From Cristatella mucedo (lineage: Eukaryota > Bryozoa > Phylactolaemata > Cristatellidae), in the NCBI GenBank assembly GCA_009760855.2, contig WPIO01000019.1, forward strand, positions 1,226,001-1,290,000: 64,000 bases of DNA, in the 5' to 3' direction. The position numbers and the translations under genes were made by a program. Below are positions 50,023 through 59,698 of the stretch, piece after piece. The notes beneath the pieces were generated by a model. The model saw nothing but the letters and a program-made list of their open reading frames with translations. It had not been told where the DNA came from and searched no databases. Every line of letters starts with the position of its first letter. Position 1 is the first letter of the stretch.

Positions 50023-50732
50023 AGTGATAATAATAATAATACACTTTATAGAGCGCCCTCAGAGAACTCAATCTCTTTCTTGGCGCTTGACATTTGCTGC
50101 AAAGGAAACACGATTGAATGGTGAGTGGAAATATCATGCTTGACAAACAACATGAATAACATGGTTAGGGGTGACATGCACAGGGTCAGCGTGCAAGCGT
50201 GATTGGTGGCAGCATGCACGGCGTCAGCACGCATATAAGCACATGAAGGACGAATCACAGGTACCCACTAAATACTCTGATAAATAGATGCATTTTCAGT
50301 TTCTTTTTAAATATGGACAAGTCAAGAGATGTCATGATGGAAGTCGGGAGTGAGTTTCAGGCTTTGAGAGCATACGAACTAAAGGCACGGTCTCCAAAGG
50401 ACTTGAGGCTTGCACGAGGTATAGGTAAACAGGTAGACAGTTAGATTCCGGTGGAACGATGCTTAGCCTGGTGGGGGAGTAGATCTGATGGATAGGCTGG
50501 ATCCAAAGAATCTAAAAGTGAGGAATCTAAAAGTGATCTAGGAAAAGGAATCTAAAAGTGAGCGACAAAACTTTGAAGTCGATGTGTTTCTTGACTTGCG
50601 TTGCTTGATTGGGAGCCAGTGCAGGTCGGCGAGAAGTAGTGCGATGTGGCAACTGCGAGGCTCACGACAGACAAGCCTAGCTGCAGAGTTTTGCACCAGC
50701 CGGTTAGCGCCTGATTGCACATGCCGGTATGA
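50023..50732 (-). repeat. LINE L-A 3' end copy in intron 1
   Basis: Plus strand: (ATA)n, 'gcgccctcagagaactcaat', 3'UTR, then the reversed C-terminal region to the Leu-Gln-Leu-Val-Gln-Asn block. It ends 77 bases before exon 2 and is antisense to the host gene. One internal short duplication of 'aggaatctaaaagtga' lies near 50508-50560. Confidence 0.9.
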
Positions 50733-50808
50733 CACTAGCTGCTGCATGAACGTACATGCGTATTATATGTGATTTCTGATTTTTCGTGCGATCTTTTTCT
50801 TTCTTCAG

Positions 50809-50985
50809 GTACTCGTCACAGCCTTACTTGTTACTGTGAAGAAGTCCTTTATTAACATGTGCTTTCTCATGTTTCTTTTGATATTCGTCTTTGGCATAAT
50901 GGGCTACTCATTCTTCGGAGACTTTGATCCTGAGCACTGGGGATCTCTGAGCGCTGCAATGCTGTCGCTTTTCGACCTCGTCACG
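50809..50985 (+). CDS. CATSPER3: CatSper3-like channel, exon 2 (S4-S5 linker, S5, pore turret)
   Basis: 59 codons, phase 0 at both ends, acceptor tttcttcag and donor acg/gtaagc. It encodes residues 164-222: the linker Val-Leu-Val-Thr-Ala-Leu-Leu, S5 (about 178-198, Met-Cys-Phe-Leu-Met-Phe-Leu-Leu-Ile), Tyr-Ser-Phe-Phe-Gly-Asp-Phe-Asp and the pore helix start Ser-Leu-Phe-Asp-Leu-Val-Thr. Its phase and first residues are compatible with splicing from either upstream voltage-sensor exon. The last residue, Thr222, is the first position of the Thr-x-Asp-x-Trp selectivity motif, so the intron splits the filter. Confidence 0.88.
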
Positions 50986-51121
50986 GTAAGCTGACGCTGG
51001 TGACGCTTAGATTCAAGTCCAGCCGCACACTGTGTGTTGAACATTTTTTCCGTTGTCGCTACTTATTATGACCGCTCTCATGACTCCATTACTGTAAATC
51101 ATTTCTCCATCACAAGCTGCA

Positions 51122-51244
51122 GACTCGTGAGAGATCCTAACCGGGACGCTGCAGCTGCAAGACTCCTTACCAGGAATCGTGGCTTAAATGTACGCCCGTG
51201 CAGACTCGATACCAGGAACCTTGGCTGTAATATCGGCCCTCGCA
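51122..51244. repeat. 42-bp tandem repeat, 2-3 copies
   Basis: Units 51161-51202 and 51203-51244 are both 42 bases and start with 'gactc', sharing 'taccaggaa' and the 'ggct' and 'gcccgtgca/gccctcgca' ends. A more decayed unit of about 39 bases precedes them at 51122. Confidence 0.7.
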
Positions 51245-51379
51245 GAAAACCAAGCATTCTGGGCATTCTGCACGAGGGGCATAATTAAGCACACGCGTCA
51301 CGAGACTTATGAGCTGCACATGGCTGCTAAACTAACGAACGGCGGTGCAGTGGCTGTGTAGGCTAGCTGTTTGTCACAT

Positions 51380-51585
51380 TATAATAATAATAATAATAAT
51401 AATAATGCACTTGATAAAGCGCCCTCAGAGAACTCAATCTATTTCTAGGTGCTTTACATTTGCTGCAAAGGGAAACGCGATTGAATGGTGAGTAATATCA
51501 TGCTTGATAAACAACATGAATAACATGGTTAGAGGTGACGAACTAAATGCACAGTCTCCAAAGGATTTGAGGTTTGCAATATATA
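51380..51585 (-). repeat. LINE L-A tail fragment in intron 2
   Basis: (ATA)n, 'gcgccctcagagaactcaat', 'tgaataacatggttagaggt', then a jump to 'gcacagtctccaaaggattt', so part of the 3'UTR is deleted. Confidence 0.87.
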
Positions 51586-51913
51586 CTTCACATATACTGC
51601 AATAACTCCCAATCAATTTACAATGGGTCTTGACACCGTTAGTGCTACAACATTGTCAATTGAGAACAGAAAATAACATTTTCAAGCTGTATGTTTATGG
51701 TTTCTTTTGTTTCTTTTGAGGTTGGTTCAATCAATTGTATATGAACATTGACTAAAATTCAAGATCGCAAATGTCTGCAAAGCAAGCTTTCTTTTTATCA
51801 TTCGCTCAGTCTAATGGCTTGAATGACGTATGCAGATGAATTTCATACAGCTGGATCCGTATTTTATTTTCTGCCTCTCGCTCTTTCACCTAACGCAATA
51901 TATATCTTTGCAG

Positions 51914-52075
51914 GTTGATAGCTGGACAGACTTTCAACAGGCAATCGAACCCTATAATGTGACTGGAACTCGAATATTCAGCTTCGTTTTCATATTTATT
52001 GGGCACTATATATTTTGCAACGTCTTTGTTGGTCTTGTGATTATGAATATTAACGACGCAACGGATGAATTCGAG
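51914..52075 (+). CDS. CATSPER3: CatSper3-like channel, exon 3 (selectivity filter and S6)
   Basis: 54 codons, phase 0 at both ends; acceptor tatctttgcag, donor gag/gtcagt. Residues 223-276: Val-Asp-Ser-Trp completes the Thr-x-Asp-x-Trp calcium-selectivity motif (Asp224), followed by the P-loop end with an Asn-Val-Thr sequon and S6 (about 244-265: Phe-Ser-Phe-Val-Phe-Ile-Phe-Ile-Gly, then Phe-Val-Gly-Leu-Val-Ile-Met-Asn). The single Asp per subunit is what the four-subunit CatSper pore needs. The exon ends Asp-Glu-Phe-Glu, matching the Lys-Phe-Glu end of S6 in mammalian CatSper3. Confidence 0.9.
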
Positions 52076-53740
52076 GTCAGTTGTGCATTTTATTCGCCAG
52101 TGCAGCAAGTCGCGAGCTTTTACCCGGCTATGTTGACGCTGCCGGCGGCAGTAGATGGCAAGAATTTGAGGCAGAGCGAAGCTGTTTTAACTGCTCATCT
52201 ATACCGGGCAGGTTCTTGGAGGGTCGTTCGAATTTAAGCTACAATACACGCGCTTGTAACTTTCCATGAAGATTTAGGAGCGTAGCAAAAATGTAAACAA
52301 CACTAAATATGAATAAAACAGAGCACCAAGAGCACAGCTTCAATAGCGCGAGCATAATATGAAGATGCAGAAATGGCAGAAATTCCTATACGAATATAAA
52401 AATGTAGCATGCATATACTTACTACCTTTTGCATATCGTATTTCGGACGTTGGAATAATTCTCAGAGTACTCGCTTTTGGTCCGATGAGCACATTTAGCT
52501 ATGGCCACATCGCACTGGCATAGGGCGTTCATGCAGCTCTCAACAGGGTCTACTAAAAACAAAGTGAGAGCCTATTGTAGTGGCTTTAATTTTGCTTCCT
52601 GACAGACTAATTTACTGGCAAATGATTCCATTTGCCGAGATAGGCTGTACCCCCGGTCCTTCAGTTGAGCGAAGGGTTGTGCCCTTTCCGGGTAGCCATG
52701 AAGTAAAGGTGTACAAGAAAAACAATTTACAAAAGTAGAGAAGTTCCGCATGCAGCTTTCGCCTTTTTACCATTCTCACTGCACAGCCAGCGACAAACGC
52801 AACTTCAGCCTGCTTGCAAAAGTGACACCGCTTGCAAAAGTGACCCGATGACGATAAGTCGTTCAGCTCCGGATTAAATTAACTCTGCAAGCAAACTCCC
52901 GAGCAGATGCCTGTATGCAGCACCTGTGAATTGACTGTTTGGTTGTTGTTTCATTCGCCCATATGAAATTATATTGCTTGGATGGCCAAGAAGAACAGAT
53001 GACCCTTGCATTGCTTAGGAATTTAGTAGATACCTTAATGGGGCCGAATCTCGTCTTGACACATGCTTGCTCTTTTGATGCAAAGGTCACTAGCCAATGA
53101 GGTATGTTTCTCCCCTCCTTATAGCATTTTTTTATTAAGTGTATATACTTTTCTTTTCAGCAATTGCTGATTCTCCTCTTGAGCTCAAAAGATTTCAAGA
53201 TTTTAGGATATAGAAAATAGTGTTGCATTCAGAAAAATTCAGATTCGGCAACATTAGAGCTGATGCGATCTTCGCTATACGTTCGTATGCTCATCTTGGG
53301 CTTTTGCCACTTCATTAGCTGAAGCCTAGAAATAACAAATGTGTGCCATTGAATAAAAATATTTTGCTACATCGCTGAATAAGTTGTGTCCAAGTTCAAC
53401 TAATGCTAATCACTGAATTAACTATTACTCTGGGGACAAAAGTTGGCATTGTTTAGGATAAGAATGATACGCGCTTGCACTCTTTCTTGTTAAGTTCCTG
53501 CAATACAAACTAGAGTACCAGCAAGCACGCGACCGAATGAACGCCGAACACGAACGAGGTCATTCAACAAGCCGCCGCTGGCCTCAAGCCTTTTGCAGTA
53601 GTCTCAGCTAGGAAGCCATTCAATTATTAGGTCATGGATTTATATATATGCATCTAAATTTTCTACAGCAACTTTTGCATTACTTCTGTCTCTTAGACTG
53701 GCAAGATCCTTGACCATACAAGCAAATTGGCCGATTTAGT

Positions 53741-55385
53741 CATTATAATAATAATTACACTACATTTGATGTATCCCCTCAGAGAACTCAACTTCTTTCT
53801 AGGTACTTTGCATATGCTGCAAAGGAAGCATGGTCAAATGGTTGTTGGTGGCAGAATGCTCAATGACAACAAGAATGAGATGGGTAGAGGTGACAGGCAC
53901 AGGACCAGCATGGAAATGTAGTTAGTGGCAGCATGCATAGTGTCAGCTCGCATAAGCACACAAAGGACGAATCTCGTGGAACCACTAAATGCTGTCAAAT
54001 ATAAATGTATTTTTAGCTTCTTTTTAAAATTAAGGTCAAGTCAGTGAATGTTGTGACGTAAGTCGGAAGTTCCAGGCTTTGGGAGCATGCGAACTAAAGG
54101 CACGGTCTCCAAAGAATTTGAGGTTCGTACGTGGTATAGGGAAACAAGATTCAGAAAAGCTTTTAGAATGCTTAGGCTGGGAGGAGTAGATCTTATAGGT
54201 AGGTTGGAGCCAAATAATGAAGGTACCTAAGAGTGAGTGACAAAACTTTGAAGTAGATACGTTGCTTAGCTGGGAGCCAGTGCAGATCGGCGAGAAGTGG
54301 TGTGATGCGGCAATTTCGACGCTTACGACAGACAAGCCCAGGTGCAGAGTTTTGCACCAGCTGCAAGCGCCTGAATGCACGGGCCGGTAGACGAGCGAGT
54401 CGCAGAGTCGCAGAGGTCGAGACACGGTTTCACAAATGCACGGACCAATTTAGATGCGGTATCCCTGTCTGAAAAAGCCCGAATTTTAGCAATATTACGT
54501 AGTTGAAAGTAGGTAGACTTGACTGTGGATCTGATGTGGTCGTCTAATGAAAGGTCACTTTGGAGCATGACACCTATATTTCGTGCAGATTCAACAGGAG
54601 ATATGCTGGCACAGTCGATTTTTTTGAGCGTTTGCCTTTCCAATGTCTGAATCACACTTGGTGTTCCCATAACTACTAAGTTGGTTTTCTCATCATTCAA
54701 TCTAAGAACGTTTGCTGCCATCCATATGCGGATGTCATCAATATATGCAGAAAGTGAGCTGAGAGAATTTGATGTGAGGTGAGACGCGCTCAAGAAGGAC
54801 TAGGTGATCGTTACTATTAAAAGCTTCCGAAAGATCGAGCAAAACGAGCAGAGATGCTCTACATATTTCTGCATTCCTAAGTAATTCTCTACACAGCCGA
54901 AGCGATGTCGAATCTGTGGAGTGATTAGTTTTAAAACCAGACTGGAACTTACTAGCAAGGTTTTTAGTTTCAAAATATGAGTCCAGCTTGTCTGCCTCTA
55001 CTCGTTCCAGTCTCTTTGATAGGAATGGTAGAAGGGTGACTGGGTGGAAGTTGCTCAAGTTTTCTTGGTCAAGCGTTGCTTTCTTGAAAAGTGCTGGGAC
55101 GTGACCTGAGGCATATTTATTATATTAGTTATGCACGGCAGCATCAGATCTATGCATCGTAAAAGCAGGACAGTGGGATGGGGTCTGGAGGACTAGATGC
55201 ATTCTTTGATTTGGATATAAACTTCAGAACGAGGTTACTGGTGGCCTCCTTGATTGCAGACGTTGAGGTGCTGCATGGAATTGAGGGTCTGCAAGTTTGA
55301 CCTCTTAGTAAGCTACAAAGTGTGCACCGCATATGTTTATTGCCTTGGCAAACTGGTTCGGTCATCTCAGTAAGAGAAACCTTAA
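53741..55385 (-). repeat. LINE L-A, 1.6-kb copy with partial RT
   Basis: Minus-strand order from 55385: linker (Pro-Ser-Ile-Pro-Cys-Ser; Phe-Ile-Ser-Lys-Ser), Ser-Asn-Phe-His-Pro-Val, Lys-Phe-Gln-Ser-Gly-Phe with His-Ser-Thr-Asp-Ser, motif A region Leu-Leu-Asp-Leu-Ser-Glu-Ala-Phe near 54820, then a deletion of motifs B and C. It resumes at Asn-Ser-Leu-Ser-Ser-Leu and Trp-Met-Ala-Ala-Asn and runs to the 3'UTR and (ATA)n. The loss of motif C makes it inactive. It is antisense within intron 3. Confidence 0.92.
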
Positions 55386-55649
55386 CCTCTCAGTGCCTCT
55401 GCAGCTTGTATGGAAAAAAGAATGGGATTTTTAATTTATTCAGTGACTCTAGGGGAGCATCGCCTCGGCAGTTTACTTGCAAAATGTAAGCAAAAACTGC
55501 CGCTTTTCCTACCAATATGGCAATAAGATACTTACGACAATCCTCCAAACTTGCTGAATATTTGTATGAAGTCCAATAAACGTCGCATGTTGGCTGTATG
55601 GCACTGTAGCACAGATCGTGCGTACGACAACATCTGCAAATAAAATCAC

Positions 55650-55810
55650 GCTAATAAAATACGTCTGCATTGCACCCTAGAGAGCTAAATCTGTTTCAAT
55701 GGCACTTTACAAATTCTTGAAATGAAGCATATAAACTGAGTATGGATAATAAAAGATTCAACTTTAGGAGGCATCCGTCCATGAAGGACGACTCATATGG
55801 ACAAAGCTAG
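55650..55810 (-). repeat. LINE L-A tail fragment
   Basis: 'gcaccctagagagctaaatc' and 'caatggcactttacaaattc', a diverged L-A terminus, with faint 3'UTR similarity to 'catgaaggacgactcat'. Confidence 0.6.
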
Positions 55811-56249
55811 TGACAAGCAGGTGAGTCTTTATAATTGCTTCTATTTCCACAATAAGTAGTTGGTATTATTATCATGAAATTTGTGAAAGTTTACTGCCAT
55901 CCAAATGGTAATCTTGACAGTACAAGCTGCAAGGAATTCAAGAGAATTTTTGGGCAGTAAATCATGGCATGGTGATCAGAGGCAAAGCTGTATTGTATAC
56001 CATAAAAGTGAAAGCCTAGATATTGTTTGACAAATAGATTCTTAAGTAGGAATTGAAAACCATTTATAATCGATAGATATTGAGTTGTCTGTAAGCAGAA
56101 GAAAATTTATAAATGCAGCTCTCAAATTTCTCACCTGCCTTGCTGGAAAGTGTAAATTATGAAAAGTAGCGGACTTAAATGAAAAAGTGTAATTGCTTGA
56201 CCTGAAAATTATTAGGTATAGCCAATATAATAAGCATACTCACGCATCC

Positions 56250-57060
56250 AGACAGTCCAAAGTCGCATTCACTCCCGCGTTTCCAGGGCCACACCAGCAG
56301 CCATACTGGAGCAGCGACAGCGGATTCCTCGCACCTCCGAGCTGCCGGTCCATTGCTTCATAAAGTTGAAGAAATGATCCTGCATGATGATATGGGACGG
56401 TGCACGATATGTAAGAAAACCTACTCCAGGAAGGAGTACTACTTTAAATTTCAGCACGATGAAATTCCCACATGAATAGTCTACAAGCAACATAATTCGA
56501 GCTAACGGGAAAGTGCATTTTCCTCTGGAAGTACGCGCTGCTGTACTTCCAGATGCATACAAAATAAACTTGAATTAGCACTTCTACTGCCCATTCCATG
56601 AAGAGCGATCCTCAGTTTCTCTGGCCCGCGAGGTAACATCTGGGCAAGGTAACCTAGGCGTGCCCCCTAGGGGTTATCAAATTGTCCAGCCCTCTTTATA
56701 AGTCGCGCCGTGGGTGACATTGACGGTGTCGCAGGGATGAACCGCCAGAGCTCACGGTTCCCTACGAAGAGCCGCCTATTTTGTTTGCCCGTCGGTATCG
56801 CGATCGGTACGTACCTGAACAATAGCAGCAGGCGCAATGAAGAATCAGCCAAGTTACGGCCGAATTGGGCATTTCTTATCCGTCTTATAGTCGATGATAT
56901 GATCAGGGTCGAATGTGATGCCTTTTCAGAGGACCGAAGGGTTCTCTAGCAAGCGTAATGCCCAGGTGACCAAGCGTACTGTCCGTATCCCAGTCAGCCT
57001 CCACCACTAAGGGAATGGCTGAGGGGTGAAGAGTTACACCCCCTCACTCCCGATGGGCCG
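56250..57060. other. Unassigned block, GC-balanced, possible unknown element
   Basis: It differs in texture from the surrounding AT-rich intron. A 97-codon minus frame spans 56269-56562 and an 80-codon plus frame spans 56710-56949. Neither resembles a family I know. It does not look like rRNA on inspection. It could be part of an unrecognised transposon. Confidence 0.3.
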
Positions 57061-57447
57061 TATCAACCTCAATACTCCAGTCTGCGATTATGCCAGCGGC
57101 TGCTATGAGCACGATTCGAGAAAAATGACTCAAATTTCCAGTTAATTTCTTTGTGTCGTTGCTGCAGCTGCTGGCTGGCTATCCTATTTTTGGCAGCCGT
57201 GTATATCCCAGCAGTTGCAAGTGCTTGGGAAAAACCCTATATCAATCGATGGTCAAGTTTCTGCATTCCATAATCAGATCGAATACGACAGTCAAGCAGC
57301 AATTAATATGACGCTCAAGGTTCGCAAATACATAAGCAACATGGCACTAGGCTATGACTTCTTTGTAGTTGGACTAAAAAGTATAAAGACTTTAAGTGGT
57401 TGGACTAACTAGTATGTCCTTCATCTTTTGCCCTAAGGCGACTCTCT

Positions 57448-57456
57448 CTCTCTATG

Positions 57457-57521
<65 letters not shown>

Positions 57522-57535
57522 GCCTCTCTCTCCTG
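57448..57535. repeat. (CT)n microsatellite
   Basis: A pure CT run flanked by two 'tatgcctctctc' copies, ending about 20 bases before the acceptor of exon 4. It may act as an extended polypyrimidine tract. Confidence 0.95.
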
Positions 57536-57554
57536 ATATATCTGACCATTACAG

Positions 57555-57657
57555 AAACAGCAGCAAACAGAAAGAGAGGCCGTGATACGAAGCAAAAAGG
57601 AATTTATGCTAAAGCGACAACAAGCCGACGTAAAGCGAATGTTGGACAAGCAGGCAG
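57555..57657 (+). CDS. CATSPER3: CatSper3-like channel, exon 4 (C-terminal coiled coil)
   Basis: 34 codons plus one base, from acceptor ccattacag to donor gcag/gtgtat (57658). Highly charged and helical: Lys-Gln-Gln-Gln-Thr-Glu-Arg-Glu at the start, then Lys-Arg-Gln-Gln and Lys-Arg-Met-Leu. This matches the Gln/Glu-rich segment after S6 in mammalian CatSper3 and probably forms a cytoplasmic coiled coil. The exon end is ambiguous. The strong GT donor leaves phase 1. An in-frame alternative would need a GC donor at 57654 with acceptor 57755, giving a slightly longer protein. Confidence 0.82.
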
Positions 57658-57774
57658 GTGTATTCATGCCGTCTATTTTTTAAGCTTTTAATAATCTATA
57701 GTGTACAAGTACTAAAGCTGTGCCCGAGTAAATATTTTTCACAATCCCTTGACAGAAAATGGGAAATTTCACAG

Positions 57775-57913
57775 ACTTCCACGACATGCTAATGGATTTC
57801 CAAAAGACACTTCGTGATGACGACTACGTCCAGATGACCGATCTTTGCACAAATCTCATCTGGATAGAAACAATGGTGACTTCCCTCGATCACATGGATC
57901 ATACGATGAACAG
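57775..57913 (+). CDS. CATSPER3: CatSper3-like channel, exon 5 (C-terminal domain)
   Basis: 46 residues in the frame Phe-His-Asp-Met-Leu-Met-Asp-Phe-Gln-Lys-Thr-Leu, followed by Leu-Cys-Thr-Asn-Leu-Ile-Trp-Ile and Ser-Leu-Asp-His-Met-Asp. These correspond position by position to the Phe-Lys-Lys-Thr-Leu ... Ser-Leu-Asp stretch of mammalian CatSper3. I chose the acceptor atttcacag (57766-57774) because with the phase-1 donor of exon 4 it restores this frame (g+ac gives Asp). The upstream acceptor cttgacag (57755) is also plausible if exon 4 ends in phase 0. Donor aacag/gtaaat, leaving phase 2. Confidence 0.8.
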
Positions 57914-58229
57914 GTAAATTGTGGAACTTCTTGAATAGTAGTTGGTAGTATTTTTCAATGATAGTCTTTTCAAAGACTACATACTTTTAAAAAGGTAGTA
58001 ACAGATGAATTGGCCACGATAGTTAGAGTTTCGCATGCCTAGGTATCACTAGCCTCGTGCTATTTTGTATTATTCTGGATTACCGAAGTGAGCGATGTCG
58101 GAGTGTCGTTGTAAACGGCGGCAGCCCTTAAAGAACCTCACAAGTATCTCAGGGTTCAGTCTTATGCTCTCTTCCTTTCAGTATCTATACTTATATACAG
58201 TATCTATATACTTTTCATGTGGCTTATGT

Positions 58230-58960
58230 CTTGACCACTCTTGGCTACGCCGATGAGACATCTACGACGATAGCTACGAAGATGACATCTACATATTCTT
58301 CAGCCTTCTAAGCCTATCCTTCGACTCGATTCTGCAGAGTTGCTGTTCACCAATTTCTGGATAGCGACTTGTTGTTTAAGCTTGTACTTTTCCTTCGACT
58401 CGATTCTGCTTCTTATTCGACTCAACCTGTCAAGCATCGATGACGCTCAGCGTTTGCACTGCCTACATCGATAACGCTCGTGTTTGCATGCGAGTTGGCT
58501 ATTAACTTCCTAAAGACATTATTAACTTCGATCTGACCGTAATGTATTATTCCGAAACGACTTTTCATTAGGTTAGCACGCTTTCTCTCCTGTCAATTCG
58601 GCTTTCACTTTCAGATAAGGAAAATTGCCAAATTCAGGGCCTGTTTAGATAAGAGTTTCACAGCCAACCTACGTTCACGCTTGTGAAAAAATGCAAAACT
58701 TAGCCGCTTGTCTGTTCTGTCGTCAACAGCGTAGAACGTCAACATCCCCATCACTTCACTTCCGTCTGAGCTTTACTGGGTTCCTATCAAGCATCAAATT
58801 TATTTCAAGATCTTCGGACTACCTGCCCGATCTCTATCCTCCTCCAGCCACGTGCTTCCTCACACCCTCGACGTCTAGTCGTCTGACCCTCCCTCAAACC
58901 AAATATAAATCTTGGAATTTGAAAATTATTGAATAGCTCTAGTGAACTTGTCATTCTTTT
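58230..58960 (+). repeat. Degenerate LINE fragment with local duplications
   Basis: Recognisable pieces are 'ttggctacgccgatgagaca' (motif C region), 'aaattgccaaattcagggcc' with 'tgtttagataagag', and 'atgcaaaacttagccgcttg' with 'tctgttctgtcgtcaacagc'. Between 58315 and 58500 short segments are duplicated ('tccttcgactcgattctgc' twice; 'atcgat(a/g)acgctc' twice). Confidence 0.6.
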
Positions 58961-59081
58961 GGTGTGCTTTATGTTCACTTTTTAATTAAGTTTACTTGCC
59001 ATAAACTAACCGGTGGCTGTGAGTGTCTTCATCTTTGCTTTAGAATGTAAGCCTTAGCACCTGCTGCTTTTGAACACTAGA

Positions 59082-59242
59082 GCCGTGATGGCACACTAGG
59101 TAAGGCGGTTGCTTTTACGACCTCGGTCCCGAGGTCGTGGGTTTGATTTCTGCGGTGGGCGATCCTTTATCGCCACTGCAAGCGGTGGTGATAGCCGTAA
59201 AGGCTCTTCTGTCGCTATACAAAAAGAGGCTACTTAATCAGC
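59082..59242 (+). repeat. SINE S-B, full length, in intron 5
   Basis: 'gccgtgatggcacactaggt' to 'gaggctacttaatcagc', with intact A-box and B-box regions and the body hairpin 'gcgatcctttatcgccactg'. Same ends as the minus-strand copy at 35987-36148. Confidence 0.92.
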
Positions 59243-59574
59243 TAGGATTTATTTATTATTTATTCTTTTGTTTATGCTAACAGTGCATCCATGTTCCATG
59301 TCCCACACGCTCCAGCATGTCACATCTAAGTGGGAGAATTGATGTTCGCCAATTTCTGGATAGCGACTTGTTGTTTAAGCTGTACTTTTCCTTGCCGGAA
59401 GCTTCTCAAGAAGATAGAGACAGTTTACTTACTGGTACCCCCAATTGTGTCAGCAACAGCAGCTGACAATTGGCGGGATTGCAGTGTGATTCGCTAGTCT
59501 ACGCTGCTATTAAACGTTGCATACTATTTTAATCACGACTCAATTATGTTTCTTGGGCTATATTTTTTTTGTAG

Positions 59575-59698
59575 AATTCGTCAGCTGCATTTTGAGATGG
59601 CCACTGTTTTGGCAGATGAAATGGAGAAGCGGCTGACCCGTGGATTTCTAAGCCAGGATGCTGCCACGTCCCAAGCTGCCTCTAGGCAAAGTGATTAA
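59575..59698 (+). CDS. CATSPER3: CatSper3-like channel, last exon
   Basis: 41 codons including TAA (59696-59698), acceptor ttttttttgtag. The first base completes the Arg codon split after exon 5. Sequence Ile-Arg-Gln-Leu-His-Phe-Glu-Met-Ala-Thr-Val-Leu then a Ser/Gln/Ala-rich end. The Leu-His-Phe-Glu-Met helix corresponds to the Leu-x-x-Leu-Tyr-Tyr-Glu-Ile helix near the end of mammalian CatSper3. With this exon the six pieces sum to 1194 nt, exactly 398 codons with stop, matching the known length class of CatSper3 (about 398 residues). Confidence 0.85.

Larger units (their letters stand above)
49177..50808 (+). other. Intron 1 of the CatSper3-like gene
   Basis: GT...AG boundaries (gtgagc; tttcttcag). 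It contains a 13-bp inverted repeat (49396-49436), a 48-bp-arm palindrome (49717-49832), an S-A fragment, AT repeats and a minus-strand L-A copy. Confidence 0.8.
50986..51913 (+). other. Intron 2 of the CatSper3-like gene
   Basis: Bounded by gtaagc and ctttgcag. It contains a 42-bp tandem repeat (51122-51244) and a minus-strand L-A tail (51380-51585). Confidence 0.8.
52076..57554 (+). other. Intron 3 of the CatSper3-like gene (5.5 kb)
   Basis: gtcagt ... ttacag. The parts 52076-53740 and 55811-57440 show no recognisable repeat or exon, apart from the unassigned block at 56250-57060. The middle is filled by a minus-strand L-A copy. Confidence 0.7.
57914..59574 (+). other. Intron 5 of the CatSper3-like gene
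   Basis: gtaaat ... ttttttgtag. It contains a heavily decayed LINE piece, an S-B SINE and a duplicated 50-bp segment. Confidence 0.8.

Noticed and set aside
56640-57060. Possible ribosomal RNA fragment
   Set aside because: The texture looked rRNA-like at first, but I could not match any conserved rRNA core segment by eye.
59082-59160. Possible functional tRNA gene
   Set aside because: A and B boxes are present, but the sequence cannot form a proper anticodon arm and acceptor stem and continues into a SINE body shared with other copies.
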